DNA of 33,203 bases from a virus. Within the stretch, counting starts at the first letter, position 1, and each line of letters opens with the position of its first letter. This document shows, piece after piece, positions 10,306 through 18,340 of this stretch. The stretch covers positions 1-33,203 of IMG/VR virus record IMGVR_UViG_3300025011_000129; one strand, 5' to 3'. The notes under the pieces were generated by a model, which was not told where the DNA came from, did no database searches, and worked only from the letters and a program-made list of their open reading frames with translations. Made by a program: the position numbers and the translations under genes.

Positions 10306-10644
10306 TTAAACTGGCGTACCAGAGTCCGTAGCTTTCAATATATTTTTCATATTCATAACGGCTTCTTCAATTAATTTTTGTAATTCATTTTCTGAAATAA
10401 AGATCTTCAAAACCCACGGCAATCTACTGTATATTATTCCGATTGCGTAGGCATACTTTTGTTTTCCAGCACCTTGAATATCAAATTTCCTCTCGGCTGC
10501 TAACACGACGGCGAGTATTATACGTTTCGCCCTCGTTTTCTCTCCTCGGTAGAATAGCCACCCGATGAATAAGGCGAATAATATGATTACCAGAACGTTG
10601 TATGTCAAGGTATTCGGGTTTAAAAAGTTCATTAAAGTCGTCAT
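10306..10644 (-). CDS. holin, LLH-type (holin_LLH family)
   Basis: The 112 residues have one strong membrane segment at 15-33 (YNVLVIILFALFIGWLFY) and a weaker one later. They also have the family block LAAERKFDIQGAGKQKYAYA, IGIIYSRLPWVLK and an EEAVMNMKNIL tail. I recognise this as the phage holin LL-H family. Holins form membrane lesions that let the endolysin reach the cell wall. The start is behind GGAGGGACTAATCATA. It lies 5 bases downstream of the amidase gene, an order (lysin first) opposite to the usual holin-lysin order. No terminator is obvious between it and promoter 17. Confidence 0.85.
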   Translation of the reverse strand: MTTLMNFLNPNTLTYNVLVIILFALFIGWLFYRGEKTRAKRIILAVVLAAERKFDIQGAGKQKYAYAIGIIYSRLPWVLKIFISENELQKLIEEAVMNMKNILKATDSGTPV

Positions 10645-10649
10645 TATGA

Positions 10650-11375
10650 TTAGTCCCTCCTTAATTTTAATGGAAATTGTTCGGCGTGAAAGCCTAACCT
10701 CTCAATGTCTTGTATGGCTTTAGGCACCTTTGACTCAGCAACCCAAACAACAAGATTGACATCGGGGTCAGAAGCCTCTGTAAGGGCCTCATATGGGGCT
10801 GTGACGGGCTTAACAGCTTCCGAGTAAGGAACGTTAACGGCTCGACTTAAACCCCTACAAATGGCACTAGCGACCGTCTGATCCCACTTAGGATCTTTCA
10901 TCAGTGCTTCCTCTTTAGGATTAGATATAAATCCACATTCCACTAACAAAGCAGGTCCGTCCGTCTCCCTCGTGACATGTAGATTGGCCACTTTTACTCC
11001 TCGATCAGTAAGTCCAGTTGCTAATATCATTTCTTTTTGAACTTCTCTGGCGATACGTTCTGCCCAGCCACCTAGAGCTTGTACGCACGTGGTAATTCCA
11101 TGGGCTGTTGGATCGGAAAATGAATCTGTATGGATCGATAAGAAGTATTGGGGAACCCAGGCATTTGATACATCCGTAACATCGTCTAGATCCCCGTCTT
11201 GAATATCAAGAACTTTCCATCCGTTACGACGCATATCAGCAATCACAAGAGCCCCAATTTCTTGGTTTTGCGTCGACTCTTTAAGTCCGGTTGGGCCGAT
11301 TGCTCCAGGATCGAACGTTCCGTTATCCTTGGGACCGTGACCTTTGTTTACTGTTAGTTTACCAGGAGCGTTCAT
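10650..11375 (-). CDS. endolysin, N-acetylmuramoyl-L-alanine amidase (Amidase_3)
   Basis: The N-terminal 170 residues match the zinc amidase_3 fold. They have GHGPKDNGTFDPGAIGPTG near the start (first His ligand), KESTQNQEIG (Glu ligand), FLSIHTDSFS (second His) and ALLVECGFISN (catalytic Glu). DRGVKVANLHVTRETDGPAL is typical of phage and Clostridium amidases. The enzyme cuts the bond between muramic acid and the stem peptide in peptidoglycan. The C-terminal 60 residues (VNLVVWVAESKVPKAIQDI, LGFHAEQFPL) look like a small wall-binding, SPOR-like domain. There is no signal peptide, so export needs the holin. The start overlaps the upstream stop (ATGA), with GGAGGACTCTGA as ribosome site. Confidence 0.93.
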   Translation of the reverse strand: MNAPGKLTVNKGHGPKDNGTFDPGAIGPTGLKESTQNQEIGALVIADMRRNGWKVLDIQDGDLDDVTDVSNAWVPQYFLSIHTDSFSDPTAHGITTCVQALGGWAERIAREVQKEMILATGLTDRGVKVANLHVTRETDGPALLVECGFISNPKEEALMKDPKWDQTVASAICRGLSRAVNVPYSEAVKPVTAPYEALTEASDPDVNLVVWVAESKVPKAIQDIERLGFHAEQFPLKLRRD

Positions 11376-11725
11376 TCAGAGTCCTCCTTATCTATTTTTT
11401 GTGAGATTTCAGCCAATTTCACATTAGCTATTTCTTGATTATCAAATACTTTACGAAGTAATGCAAATTGTTCAAGTTTACATACTCCGCAATGTTTTTG
11501 ATCTGTCTCGATCATCGTCTTTAAGGCTGAGTTTACTTCGGTATTCTTCTCAATTACTTGTATTAACCGTCCTTCGCGATCGAAATCCTGTTTTCGCTTT
11601 GTGTTATCGATGGATGATAGAGTCTTCATGACTGGTATGAGCGCAACTATAATTAACGCAACTACTACAAGGAGGGTTATGATTGTACTATCACTCTGTT
11701 TCGCTAATGTGATTGCTGAATTCAT
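11372..11725 (-). CDS. membrane-anchored protein of the lysis cassette, 117 residues
   Basis: It has a short N-terminal tail, one strong membrane segment at residues 15-34 (IITLLVVVALIIVALIPVM), then a long charged helical region (KRKQDFDREGRLIQVIEKN). Near residues 79-82 is a CGVC pair (KHCGVCKLEQF), and the helix ends acidic. The topology is like XhlA-type or holin-partner proteins, and the position directly before the amidase with an ATGA overlap supports a lysis role. That role is inferred. The CGVC could bind metal or form a disulfide. The ribosome site AAAGGGGTAGATA precedes the ATG at 11725. Confidence 0.72.
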   Translation of the reverse strand: MNSAITLAKQSDSTIITLLVVVALIIVALIPVMKTLSSIDNTKRKQDFDREGRLIQVIEKNTEVNSALKTMIETDQKHCGVCKLEQFALLRKVFDNQEIANVKLAEISQKIDKEDSE

Positions 11726-11740
11726 TATCTACCCCTTTCG

Positions 11741-11811
11741 TTGATACCCATAAAATACGCTTATTGTATAACTAGTTATACCGTGATACACTATGACTCA
11801 GGAGGTGTAAT
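11741..11811. promoter_or_regulatory. divergent control region with 16-bp palindrome
   Basis: The perfect palindrome GTATAACTAGTTATAC at 11766-11781 lies between the leftward lysis cassette and the rightward regulator-recombinase pair. A plausible plus-strand promoter is TTGTAT (11764-11769), 17 bases, then TACACT (11787-11792). TTGATA at 11741 is an alternative -35. TATAAC or TATACAAT on the minus strand could serve the lysis genes. The palindrome would overlap either promoter and is a natural operator for the ribbon-helix-helix protein next to it. Strong AGGAGGTG follows at 11800-11807. Confidence 0.6.
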
Positions 11812-12057
11812 GTGTCTAAGAAGCTAATGGGGATACGATTAGATCAAGAAACCACTTTGAGACTGGATGCTTGGTCGGTAATGCTAAAACAGGAAAAGAC
11901 CAAAATAATTGAAGAATCATTTTTATTATGGGAAATTAATCACCACGCATCTGAGATAATCAGCGTTCATACCATCGTTGAGGAACTCAAAAAACACTCG
12001 TTAACATTCTATGGATTAGATAAGAGGAGTGAACTACCATGTCGACGAAAATATTAA
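11812..12057 (+). CDS. ribbon-helix-helix DNA-binding protein, 81 residues, GTG start
   Basis: The start is GTG at 11812, six bases after AGGAGG. The overlapping ATG two bases earlier is out of frame and short. MSKKLMGIRLDQETTLRLDA gives the antiparallel strand (IRLDQE) and first helix of a ribbon-helix-helix fold. SVMLKQEKTKIIEESFLLW completes the second helix. The last 35 residues may be an effector or oligomerisation part. Proteins of this type bind DNA as dimers at short palindromes and often repress their own promoter. The 16-bp palindrome just upstream is the obvious candidate. Its end overlaps the recombinase start by 19 bases, so the two are co-translated. It may control integration or direct recombination. 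Confidence 0.75.
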   Translation: MSKKLMGIRLDQETTLRLDAWSVMLKQEKTKIIEESFLLWEINHHASEIISVHTIVEELKKHSLTFYGLDKRSELPCRRKY

Positions 12058-13031
12058 GTTCGACCGCGGAGATTATGTTGGGTCAATTAACGACTGCTAT
12101 GACAATTACTTGCGATCTCAATAGACAACGAGTTGTCAGTATCCTATCACAATACGATATAAAGCCAGCTTTGGTAGCGATTGGTCATCCAGATCTAGCA
12201 CAAAAGATAAAGTTGTTTCTGTCTGGTAAGAAACTCGAAGGTCTAGCTGAGTCTACACTCAAAGGGTATACGCACGAACTTAGGATTTTTGCTAAACATG
12301 TATCAAAAGCAACGAGTGAGATTACTACTGCTGATCTAAGAATATACCTAAGCGAATGTGACCAACTTAAGACCGCGTCACTAGCAAAACGTCTGTCGGT
12401 ACTTAAGAGTATGTTTGGTTGGCTTTCTTCTGAGGAAATTATCGCCCATGACCCAACAAAGCGTATCCGACCTTTGAAGAAGGAACAGCGAGTCGCAAAG
12501 GCGTTGACTATTGAGGAGTTGGAAATGATTCGAGAGGCTTGTGTAAGTCCCAGAGAACGTGCGCTCGTAGAAGTCCTTTATGCAACGGGAGGAAGACTCT
12601 CTGAGATACAGAAAATGAGCCGTAATGATATAGATTATCAGGCGCTGTCGGTGTTGGTCATCGGCAAAGGAAACAAGGAACGACCCGTATATTTTTCGTT
12701 TAAAGCTATGTATCACCTTAAGAAATACCTTATGAAACGAACCGATAAAGACCCTGCTCTATTTGTTTCTGAACGAAGGCCTCATCAAAGATTATCCTGT
12801 AGGGGGATTGAGCGAGAGGTAAAAGTGATTGCTAAGAGATCAGAGGTCACTAAGAATGTATACCCACATATATTTCGTCACACTTTTGCTACATTAATGC
12901 TCGCGAATGGTGCCGAATTAGCTTCGGTACAAGCGTTATTAGGTCACTCTGATCCATCAACTACGATGATATATGTCGACGTTACCAATGAGAAACGTAA
13001 ACAATCACACCACCAATACTTGGTACAATAG
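12039..13031 (+). CDS. tyrosine recombinase / integrase (XerC/D-like)
   Basis: The 330-residue protein has an N-terminal core-binding (SAM-like) domain at about residues 50-135 (LFLSGKKLEGLAESTLKGYT). The catalytic domain has the expected active-site residues: Arg in ATGGRLSEI at about 185, Lys in GKGNKER at about 210, HxxR in PHIFRHTFA at about 276-279, His in LLGHSD at about 302, and Tyr in TTMIYVDVT at about 312. All five are present, so it should be active in cutting and rejoining DNA at specific sites. The absence of a long arm-binding domain makes it more Xer- than lambda-Int-like. The start is behind GAGGAG. It could integrate the phage, resolve dimers, or act on the repeats at 13061 and 14738. 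Confidence 0.92.
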   Translation: MSTKILSSTAEIMLGQLTTAMTITCDLNRQRVVSILSQYDIKPALVAIGHPDLAQKIKLFLSGKKLEGLAESTLKGYTHELRIFAKHVSKATSEITTADLRIYLSECDQLKTASLAKRLSVLKSMFGWLSSEEIIAHDPTKRIRPLKKEQRVAKALTIEELEMIREACVSPRERALVEVLYATGGRLSEIQKMSRNDIDYQALSVLVIGKGNKERPVYFSFKAMYHLKKYLMKRTDKDPALFVSERRPHQRLSCRGIEREVKVIAKRSEVTKNVYPHIFRHTFATLMLANGAELASVQALLGHSDPSTTMIYVDVTNEKRKQSHHQYLVQ

Positions 13032-13058
13032 CCTCCTTTTAGGGGGTTCTTTTTTGCC
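13032..13058 (+). terminator. terminator of the recombinase gene
   Basis: CCTCC-TTTTA-GGGGG forms a short G/C-rich stem directly after the stop, followed by TTCTTTTTT. It prevents plus-strand transcription from entering the tail-spike gene in antisense. Confidence 0.7.
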
Positions 13059-13060
13059 CT

Positions 13061-13093
13061 TTATTTCGTATAATGCGTCAACTGCGTATTAAT
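13061..13093. repeat. 33-bp direct repeat, left copy (flanking the tail spike)
   Basis: Matches 14738-14770 in the same orientation with 3 mismatches. It contains two TGCGT units 9 bases apart. This copy includes the stop codon of the tail-spike gene and begins 3 bases after the recombinase terminator. Confidence 0.85.
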
Positions 13094-14723
13094 CAAAGGC
13101 AACTCTCATTATAAATTCTGCATTTGTTGAATCTGTTGCATAACTTCCGTCCGTTGTCACAATAAGAGATAAGGCGTCTGTTGCTATAAAAGCTAATTCC
13201 GTTCCTGCTGACCAGTTTTTAACCAATGTGTAACCAGTTATGCCACTACCCATTACATAACTAAACCCTGTTGGAGTTCCATTCTTAGCTATTTCAATCG
13301 TCAAACTTCCGCCAATTTTTGGTGGATTTACATACATCCCTAACGCAGTAACAACCCCTGACTTACCAAACATTACTTGACTTCTTCCACTTCCGTTAAA
13401 AATAGGATTTGTATTCAAATTAACCGTTAAGTTTGCCAAAGTAAAATATATTGTTTGAGTGGATGGTCTGTAAATACTTGGCAAATTAGTTGCATCAATA
13501 AAATGGGTATTACCGTTATTTCTTACAGTAAATTTACCACCGTTATATTTTGATGGTGAATAAAATTGAGCGTACAGTATGGTGTTATTAGAAACAATTG
13601 ATTCAGCATAACCTGTTGCGATTTGATACAAATCTAATACAGGTGGGGGGCTTACTGTGCTTCTATCAGAAGCGACACCAGTTACTTTATTTGTTTGTTT
13701 ATGCCTCATATGGGTATTTTGTGAAAATATATTACCCCATGAAGATTGTGGAACATCTGATTTCATTTTTATATCTGAATAACCGTCACCCCAATTGTCA
13801 CATTCATCAAACACGTTATTTGTAACAATACACATTGTCATGCTATTAACAGAAATACCACCTGCTTTTTGCGTCCAAAAATTGTTGTTGGCAATGATAC
13901 ACTTATCGAGTGTTGTTGCGGAAATCCCCCATTTTGTATCAATCGTATAATAACTACCATCAAAAAAGTTATTTAAGATTTTCAAACCTCTAATGGAAGT
14001 TGTTGTTAAAATTGCACCATATGTTTTACCACCGACTATCTGATTATGGCTTATAACCGTATTACCTGTATATGAAACATCAACAGCACAATCCCTACCA
14101 TTACCCCACAATTCATTTTGCGTGATATACGAGTCTGTTGCTTCACATTTTAATACTGCAGATACAAACCTAGAATTAGTAATTTTTGCGACAAACAAAC
14201 TACCACCATACCCATTAGCCCTAACAATTGCAAGCCCATGTTTTGCACCTGCAGTAGAAGCTGTTCCCCCGTCATTGTCACCGATTACACAATTATCAAT
14301 AGTTAAATAATTGGTGTTTTGAAAACATACCGTCCATACTGTTCTCTCATTAATCGAAACAATAGCTATATTTCTAATCTCTATATTATTATTTGGAGTA
14401 GAAGTCCCGTAATTGGAATTAGCTAACAATGGTTTGTCAAGCATCAACCCGTTATCTTTTATGGCTGTGTATTCCTTCGTTGCACCCATAAGGACAACCG
14501 CTGTTGGGACTTTTATTGTGTCTGATATAATGTAAGTTCCAGAAGGGAAAAACAAAGTACCTTTCTTAACCGCTAGACTGTCAATAGCATTTTGGATTGA
14601 TATAGTATCGTCAGTTACCCCGTCCCCTTTAGCACCAAATGATTTTACTGTCGGATGATCAGCCAACTCCGACGTATGGATATCGACTAATTCCTGTAAG
14701 ATTTTAATTTTTGGTTTTCCCAT
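13089..14723 (-). CDS. tail spike with pectate-lyase-type beta-helix (Pectate_lyase_3)
   Basis: Near residue 26 the sequence VKSFGAKGDGVTDDTISIQN, then TLFFPSGTYIISDTIKVP, is the classic entry of the Pectate_lyase_3 right-handed beta-helix fold in phage tail spikes. Repeated short strands with Asn ladders follow (IANNNFW, IVTNNVFDECDN, VISHNQIVGGK) to about residue 340. The C-terminal 180 residues form a separate beta-rich domain (LGMYVNPPKIGGSLTIEI), probably for trimerisation or receptor binding. Such spikes bind and often cut surface polysaccharide; I cannot point to catalytic residues. The start is behind AAAAGGAGGTTAATCA. The gene is flanked on both sides by the 33-bp repeat, as if it were an exchangeable cassette. 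Confidence 0.88.
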   Translation of the reverse strand: MGKPKIKILQELVDIHTSELADHPTVKSFGAKGDGVTDDTISIQNAIDSLAVKKGTLFFPSGTYIISDTIKVPTAVVLMGATKEYTAIKDNGLMLDKPLLANSNYGTSTPNNNIEIRNIAIVSINERTVWTVCFQNTNYLTIDNCVIGDNDGGTASTAGAKHGLAIVRANGYGGSLFVAKITNSRFVSAVLKCEATDSYITQNELWGNGRDCAVDVSYTGNTVISHNQIVGGKTYGAILTTTSIRGLKILNNFFDGSYYTIDTKWGISATTLDKCIIANNNFWTQKAGGISVNSMTMCIVTNNVFDECDNWGDGYSDIKMKSDVPQSSWGNIFSQNTHMRHKQTNKVTGVASDRSTVSPPPVLDLYQIATGYAESIVSNNTILYAQFYSPSKYNGGKFTVRNNGNTHFIDATNLPSIYRPSTQTIYFTLANLTVNLNTNPIFNGSGRSQVMFGKSGVVTALGMYVNPPKIGGSLTIEIAKNGTPTGFSYVMGSGITGYTLVKNWSAGTELAFIATDALSLIVTTDGSYATDSTNAEFIMRVAFD

Positions 14724-14737
14724 TGATTAACCTCCTT

Positions 14738-14770
14738 TTATTTCGGATAATGCGTCTACTGCGTAATAAA
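14738..14770. repeat. 33-bp direct repeat, right copy (flanking the tail spike)
   Basis: Lies in the leader of the tail-spike gene, just before its ribosome site. It has the same TGCGT-CTAC-TGCGT centre as the left copy. It may be a promoter-operator or a recombination site. Confidence 0.85.
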
Positions 14771-14797
14771 GTTTCCCTTAATTGAGTAAGCTCCTAA

Positions 14798-17700
14798 TTA
14801 TAAATAAGATATATTATCTAACATTTTTATAAATTTAGCTGCAATTTCATTGTTTCCATAATTGTCTAAATAAGTAAACTTTCTGATATAAACATTACTT
14901 GGACCACCGGCATAAAAGGAAGTACCAGTAATATAATATTCGTTATTATACTTAACCACACTCGGATATACACATAGTATTGAACCTTGCATAATAATTT
15001 TACTTTGCGAAATATCGCCCGTATCTATTCTTGACACATTGGTTCTTTGCCGTGAATCCATAGTATTAAATAAATACAGTTTATCATTTTCAACCAACCA
15101 TGACGCTCTTGCCATTGCATCAGGAATGAAAATTTCTTGAGTTATAGATTTATTGATCATATTGATTTTAGCAATAAGTATTTTATATCCGCTTGATTGT
15201 CTTAATGCATAGTATAAATAATCGCCTAATACAGCACATGCACCCTCTAACATTGCATTCGATTCTGCAAATGACGGGTTTAACCATAGTTCATAATTTA
15301 CCATATCCGTTGATGAGAAAATAAGGCTGTTTGGTATATAATTTGATATACCTAGTCCAGAATAAAAAACATTATCCTTTTTTGCAATCTGTGCATTCAT
15401 AGAAATAAAATATGCAGTTGATTGTAATGATACTATATTGGAATTTATATAATCTGTTGTGAAATCATATAATGTACCACTGTTACTAATTTTACATATG
15501 CCAATACTACCTAATGATGCAGTAGAAATAGTAAAATCCCTATACAACATATACCATGTATTCCCCAACTTTGCTGAAAATAAAATACGCAAAGTATCAC
15601 TGTCTACAAATACAGAATTAGGAACTCCACATCCACTCGCTATTGGTGTCCCATCTACTGTATCTCCGTACTGCGCTGCGGTATGTGTTGTATAATTACT
15701 GCTTGTAATATCGCTTGTATCTATTATTGACAATTTAACATACGCATTTGTACTGAACGGATTATCACCATTACTGGTTGTATTCGCACAAGTAACAATA
15801 TATGCTACACCATTTGTATCAATATTTAATGAGGAATCATGTGAAAAATAATCTTGTGTTTTATCTCTATAATCCCATAAATCTTGGTCAAATTTAAGAC
15901 TATTTGCATACAATCTCATTATATCTAACACATTGAAATCATGAGTAAATGTTATGCCAGTTTTATAGGATGAGAAATATGAAGTATTGTCTGCTTTAGT
16001 TAAATTTAGTGTATAACTGAAATCCATATAGGAAATATCAGTCCCTAAAAGTAACGATTTTCTATTGGTTGAAATACCAACAATAATATACTCTGCGTTA
16101 TCTGGAATCGGTAAATTTCGATATGTGGTAACATTTACTGGCTCGTTATAGTTACTAGCATTATATCCATATATTCCACTTAAAAATGTTTTAGATTTAT
16201 CGTAGAAAAGAACACCTATATTTCCCGCAAGCCAACATTTTATATGCAAATAACTATTGCTTAAATGCCCTGATATAGAAATATATTGCGTTAAACTATA
16301 AGCTAGGTCTTCAGATACAATACCATTTGACGCATCAATGTATTTCCCATCCGTAAACATATCACTTGTAAATTTAATAGATTTCAGAACACATTTTTTC
16401 ACAGTATCATCATCAATAACTGTACCATATCCTTCTTGAACAATATTTACAGATGGTAATGAAGCAGTATCAGTACCACCCCTAAAATTATCAACATCAT
16501 CCGGAACATTTATTGCTAATCCGCCTGTCTCCATTTGGCTCCAATTCTCAATTACAGAAGAAACAGTATCCCCTTTACACCACATTGCTCTGTAGATACT
16601 ACTGGAGCCAATTTTAGTCCCTCTATCAAAAGATAAAATTCTTCCACTTTTTACTGGAAACTTAACAACGCTAATGCCATCTGCATCAATATATACCACA
16701 TTACCACTAACATCTGTGCCCAAGCGTTTATTGGATACTGTTTCATAGGATACAGTTGGATAATAATCCGGTAATGCATCATTGGTTTCGTTTATTTCTC
16801 CTTGTAATGTTCCAACCTGCCCTCTTATCGCCTCCCCTGCACTTGCATAAGTTACTCCATCAGCACCAACATGGGCGTCAATTAATTCGGCTGTTCCACT
16901 TGCAACGCCATAAACTAGCAATACATAATCTCCGGCTACGGGGATGTACCCTGTCGCTAATGGCGTAACGCTTGCTAAGTTTATTTGTCCCGCAGTTGCT
17001 CCGCTTGCCACTACTAATAATGCCCCAGTTATTCCAGCAGTAGATTTTTGATAAAAAGAAACATTAGGCGCGGCCACCAAAAGGTCAATTCTTGATTTCT
17101 GAGTATCTAGGTCTGTTTGCGGTGCTTTCGAAGCTAACTCTGACGCAGTTTCAGCCTGATACGACGAAAATCGTTCTTTAATGTTACCACTCACATTCGA
17201 TAATTCAATATCGCTAACTCCACCAGCTTGTATTTGTGAGCCAGCGATCGCTCCAGAGGTAGAGTCAACGATGGTTTTGTGTACCCTGAATACAACTATA
17301 TCATCAACATCGAGCGTCCAACCTATCAAATTAACACCTAAACCGTTTTCATTCTCGGTATACTCCATGTCCTTGGTTAAAAACTCACCATTATAAATAA
17401 CATCAAAATAGTCGGAATCAGGATTATATGATGGTAAATTTATGGGCACAAACGACTCATTTCCAACGCCAACGTATGTCGAGGGCATTATGGCATCCCG
17501 GCCAAGACTTAACGTACTAGCTACATTATCCACGGCGGTTTGTATTACCTCGAATCGTTCTTCGCGTAAGTCTTCGGACACATCCCTTATTTCTTCTGCC
17601 GCATTAAACACAGAGACTCTAGAAGCTTCACTAGCGTTAAAAGTTATAGTCCTATCGTTCTGACTTGTTAAGAAAGTGTTAGCTCTGACGGCTTCATTGA

Positions 17701-18274
17701 TGGTAAAAGTGCTTACCCGTCCGTCCTCAGCCGTTATTCTGGAAGCTTCGCCAGCTTCTCTCAATCCTTCTGCCGCATTAAACACAGAGACTCTAGAAGC
17801 TTCACTAGCGTTAAAAGTTATAGTCCTATCGTTCTGACTTGTTAAGAAAGTGTTTTGCCACCCCTCCAACGCACCAACAATACTGGATATATACTTAATG
17901 CTTAATAATCCAATGCTAGCATCCACGTAAAAGATAAATGTCGTAGACGATAAAACGTTAACTCCCTCGGTGAAGACTATCTCGGCTTCAACTTTACCGT
18001 CTACGGCTAGCGTAGCAGCTTTCAATACGCATTCAAACTTACCTGTTAGCGCATCCAAGATGGTTACGCCTGTTGTATTATCTTGGGATACAACCGCATT
18101 ATCCGAACGTAGAAAATTGAATTGTAGAGTTTGACCGGTTATGTTTACAGGTAATCCCTCGTCAACCAAAGTTATCTCCAAAACAGAAGTACCAGCATTG
18201 CCTTGTTTAAACAACGTGTTATTGGTAATCATTTTACTTTTTAAATCAATCGTAAGTTTGTATCGATTTTCCAA
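14798..18274 (-). CDS. receptor-binding / baseplate upper protein (BppU-type N-terminus), 1158 residues
   Basis: It starts with TTG behind GGGAGGTG. Residues 1-135 (LTIDLKSKMITNNTLFKQGN, then VLEITLVDEG) resemble the BppU N-terminal domain that docks onto the Gram-positive phage baseplate. Residues 140-230 are a coiled-coil neck with SEASR/NEAVR-type repeats, including an 88-bp exact DNA duplication (residues about 140-169 and 198-227). A middle stretch to about 480 is Ala/Gly-rich (GADGVTYASAGEAIRGQVG). The C-terminal 400 residues look like a beta-propeller or sialidase-type fold (SSTDMVNYELWLNP, ASWLVENDKLYLFN), suggesting glycan binding or hydrolysis at the host surface. Catalytic residues are not assigned. 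It sits between the hairpin at 18299-18340 and the tail spike. Confidence 0.83.
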   Translation of the reverse strand: MENRYKLTIDLKSKMITNNTLFKQGNAGTSVLEITLVDEGLPVNITGQTLQFNFLRSDNAVVSQDNTTGVTILDALTGKFECVLKAATLAVDGKVEAEIVFTEGVNVLSSTTFIFYVDASIGLLSIKYISSIVGALEGWQNTFLTSQNDRTITFNASEASRVSVFNAAEGLREAGEASRITAEDGRVSTFTINEAVRANTFLTSQNDRTITFNASEASRVSVFNAAEEIRDVSEDLREERFEVIQTAVDNVASTLSLGRDAIMPSTYVGVGNESFVPINLPSYNPDSDYFDVIYNGEFLTKDMEYTENENGLGVNLIGWTLDVDDIVVFRVHKTIVDSTSGAIAGSQIQAGGVSDIELSNVSGNIKERFSSYQAETASELASKAPQTDLDTQKSRIDLLVAAPNVSFYQKSTAGITGALLVVASGATAGQINLASVTPLATGYIPVAGDYVLLVYGVASGTAELIDAHVGADGVTYASAGEAIRGQVGTLQGEINETNDALPDYYPTVSYETVSNKRLGTDVSGNVVYIDADGISVVKFPVKSGRILSFDRGTKIGSSSIYRAMWCKGDTVSSVIENWSQMETGGLAINVPDDVDNFRGGTDTASLPSVNIVQEGYGTVIDDDTVKKCVLKSIKFTSDMFTDGKYIDASNGIVSEDLAYSLTQYISISGHLSNSYLHIKCWLAGNIGVLFYDKSKTFLSGIYGYNASNYNEPVNVTTYRNLPIPDNAEYIIVGISTNRKSLLLGTDISYMDFSYTLNLTKADNTSYFSSYKTGITFTHDFNVLDIMRLYANSLKFDQDLWDYRDKTQDYFSHDSSLNIDTNGVAYIVTCANTTSNGDNPFSTNAYVKLSIIDTSDITSSNYTTHTAAQYGDTVDGTPIASGCGVPNSVFVDSDTLRILFSAKLGNTWYMLYRDFTISTASLGSIGICKISNSGTLYDFTTDYINSNIVSLQSTAYFISMNAQIAKKDNVFYSGLGISNYIPNSLIFSSTDMVNYELWLNPSFAESNAMLEGACAVLGDYLYYALRQSSGYKILIAKINMINKSITQEIFIPDAMARASWLVENDKLYLFNTMDSRQRTNVSRIDTGDISQSKIIMQGSILCVYPSVVKYNNEYYITGTSFYAGGPSNVYIRKFTYLDNYGNNEIAAKFIKMLDNISYL
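17593..17680. repeat. 88-bp perfect direct repeat, copy 1
   Basis: Identical to 17767-17854 over all 88 bases, with 86 bases between them (offset 174 = 58 codons, so the frame is kept). It lies inside the neck of the 1158-residue protein. Confidence 0.93.
17767..17854. repeat. 88-bp perfect direct repeat, copy 2
   Basis: Second copy of the repeat at 17593-17680. Perfect identity over 88 bases, including silent positions, indicates a recent duplication or ongoing homogenisation. Confidence 0.93.
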
Positions 18275-18298
18275 ATTGACACCTCCCGATATTTAATA

Positions 18299-18340
18299 AC
18301 AAACTACCACACAAATTCTTTAACCTGTGTGGTAGTTTGT
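18299..18340 (-). terminator. 14-bp perfect hairpin over the end of the 184-residue gene
   Basis: The arms at 18299-18312 and 18327-18340 pair perfectly with a 14-base loop. The stop codon of 18304-18858 is inside the distal arm. The following bases (TATTAAATA) are AT-rich without a proper U-run, so it may be a processing or attenuation hairpin rather than a full terminator. Confidence 0.65.

Noticed and set aside
12381-12716. 111-codon minus-strand frame within the recombinase gene
   Set aside because: It is antisense to the catalytic domain and has no recognisable motifs.
13061-14770. The 33-bp repeats as attL/attR of an integrated prophage
   Set aside because: They enclose only the tail-spike gene within continuous phage genes, so they cannot be the ends of this prophage. 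A role in local recombination remains possible.
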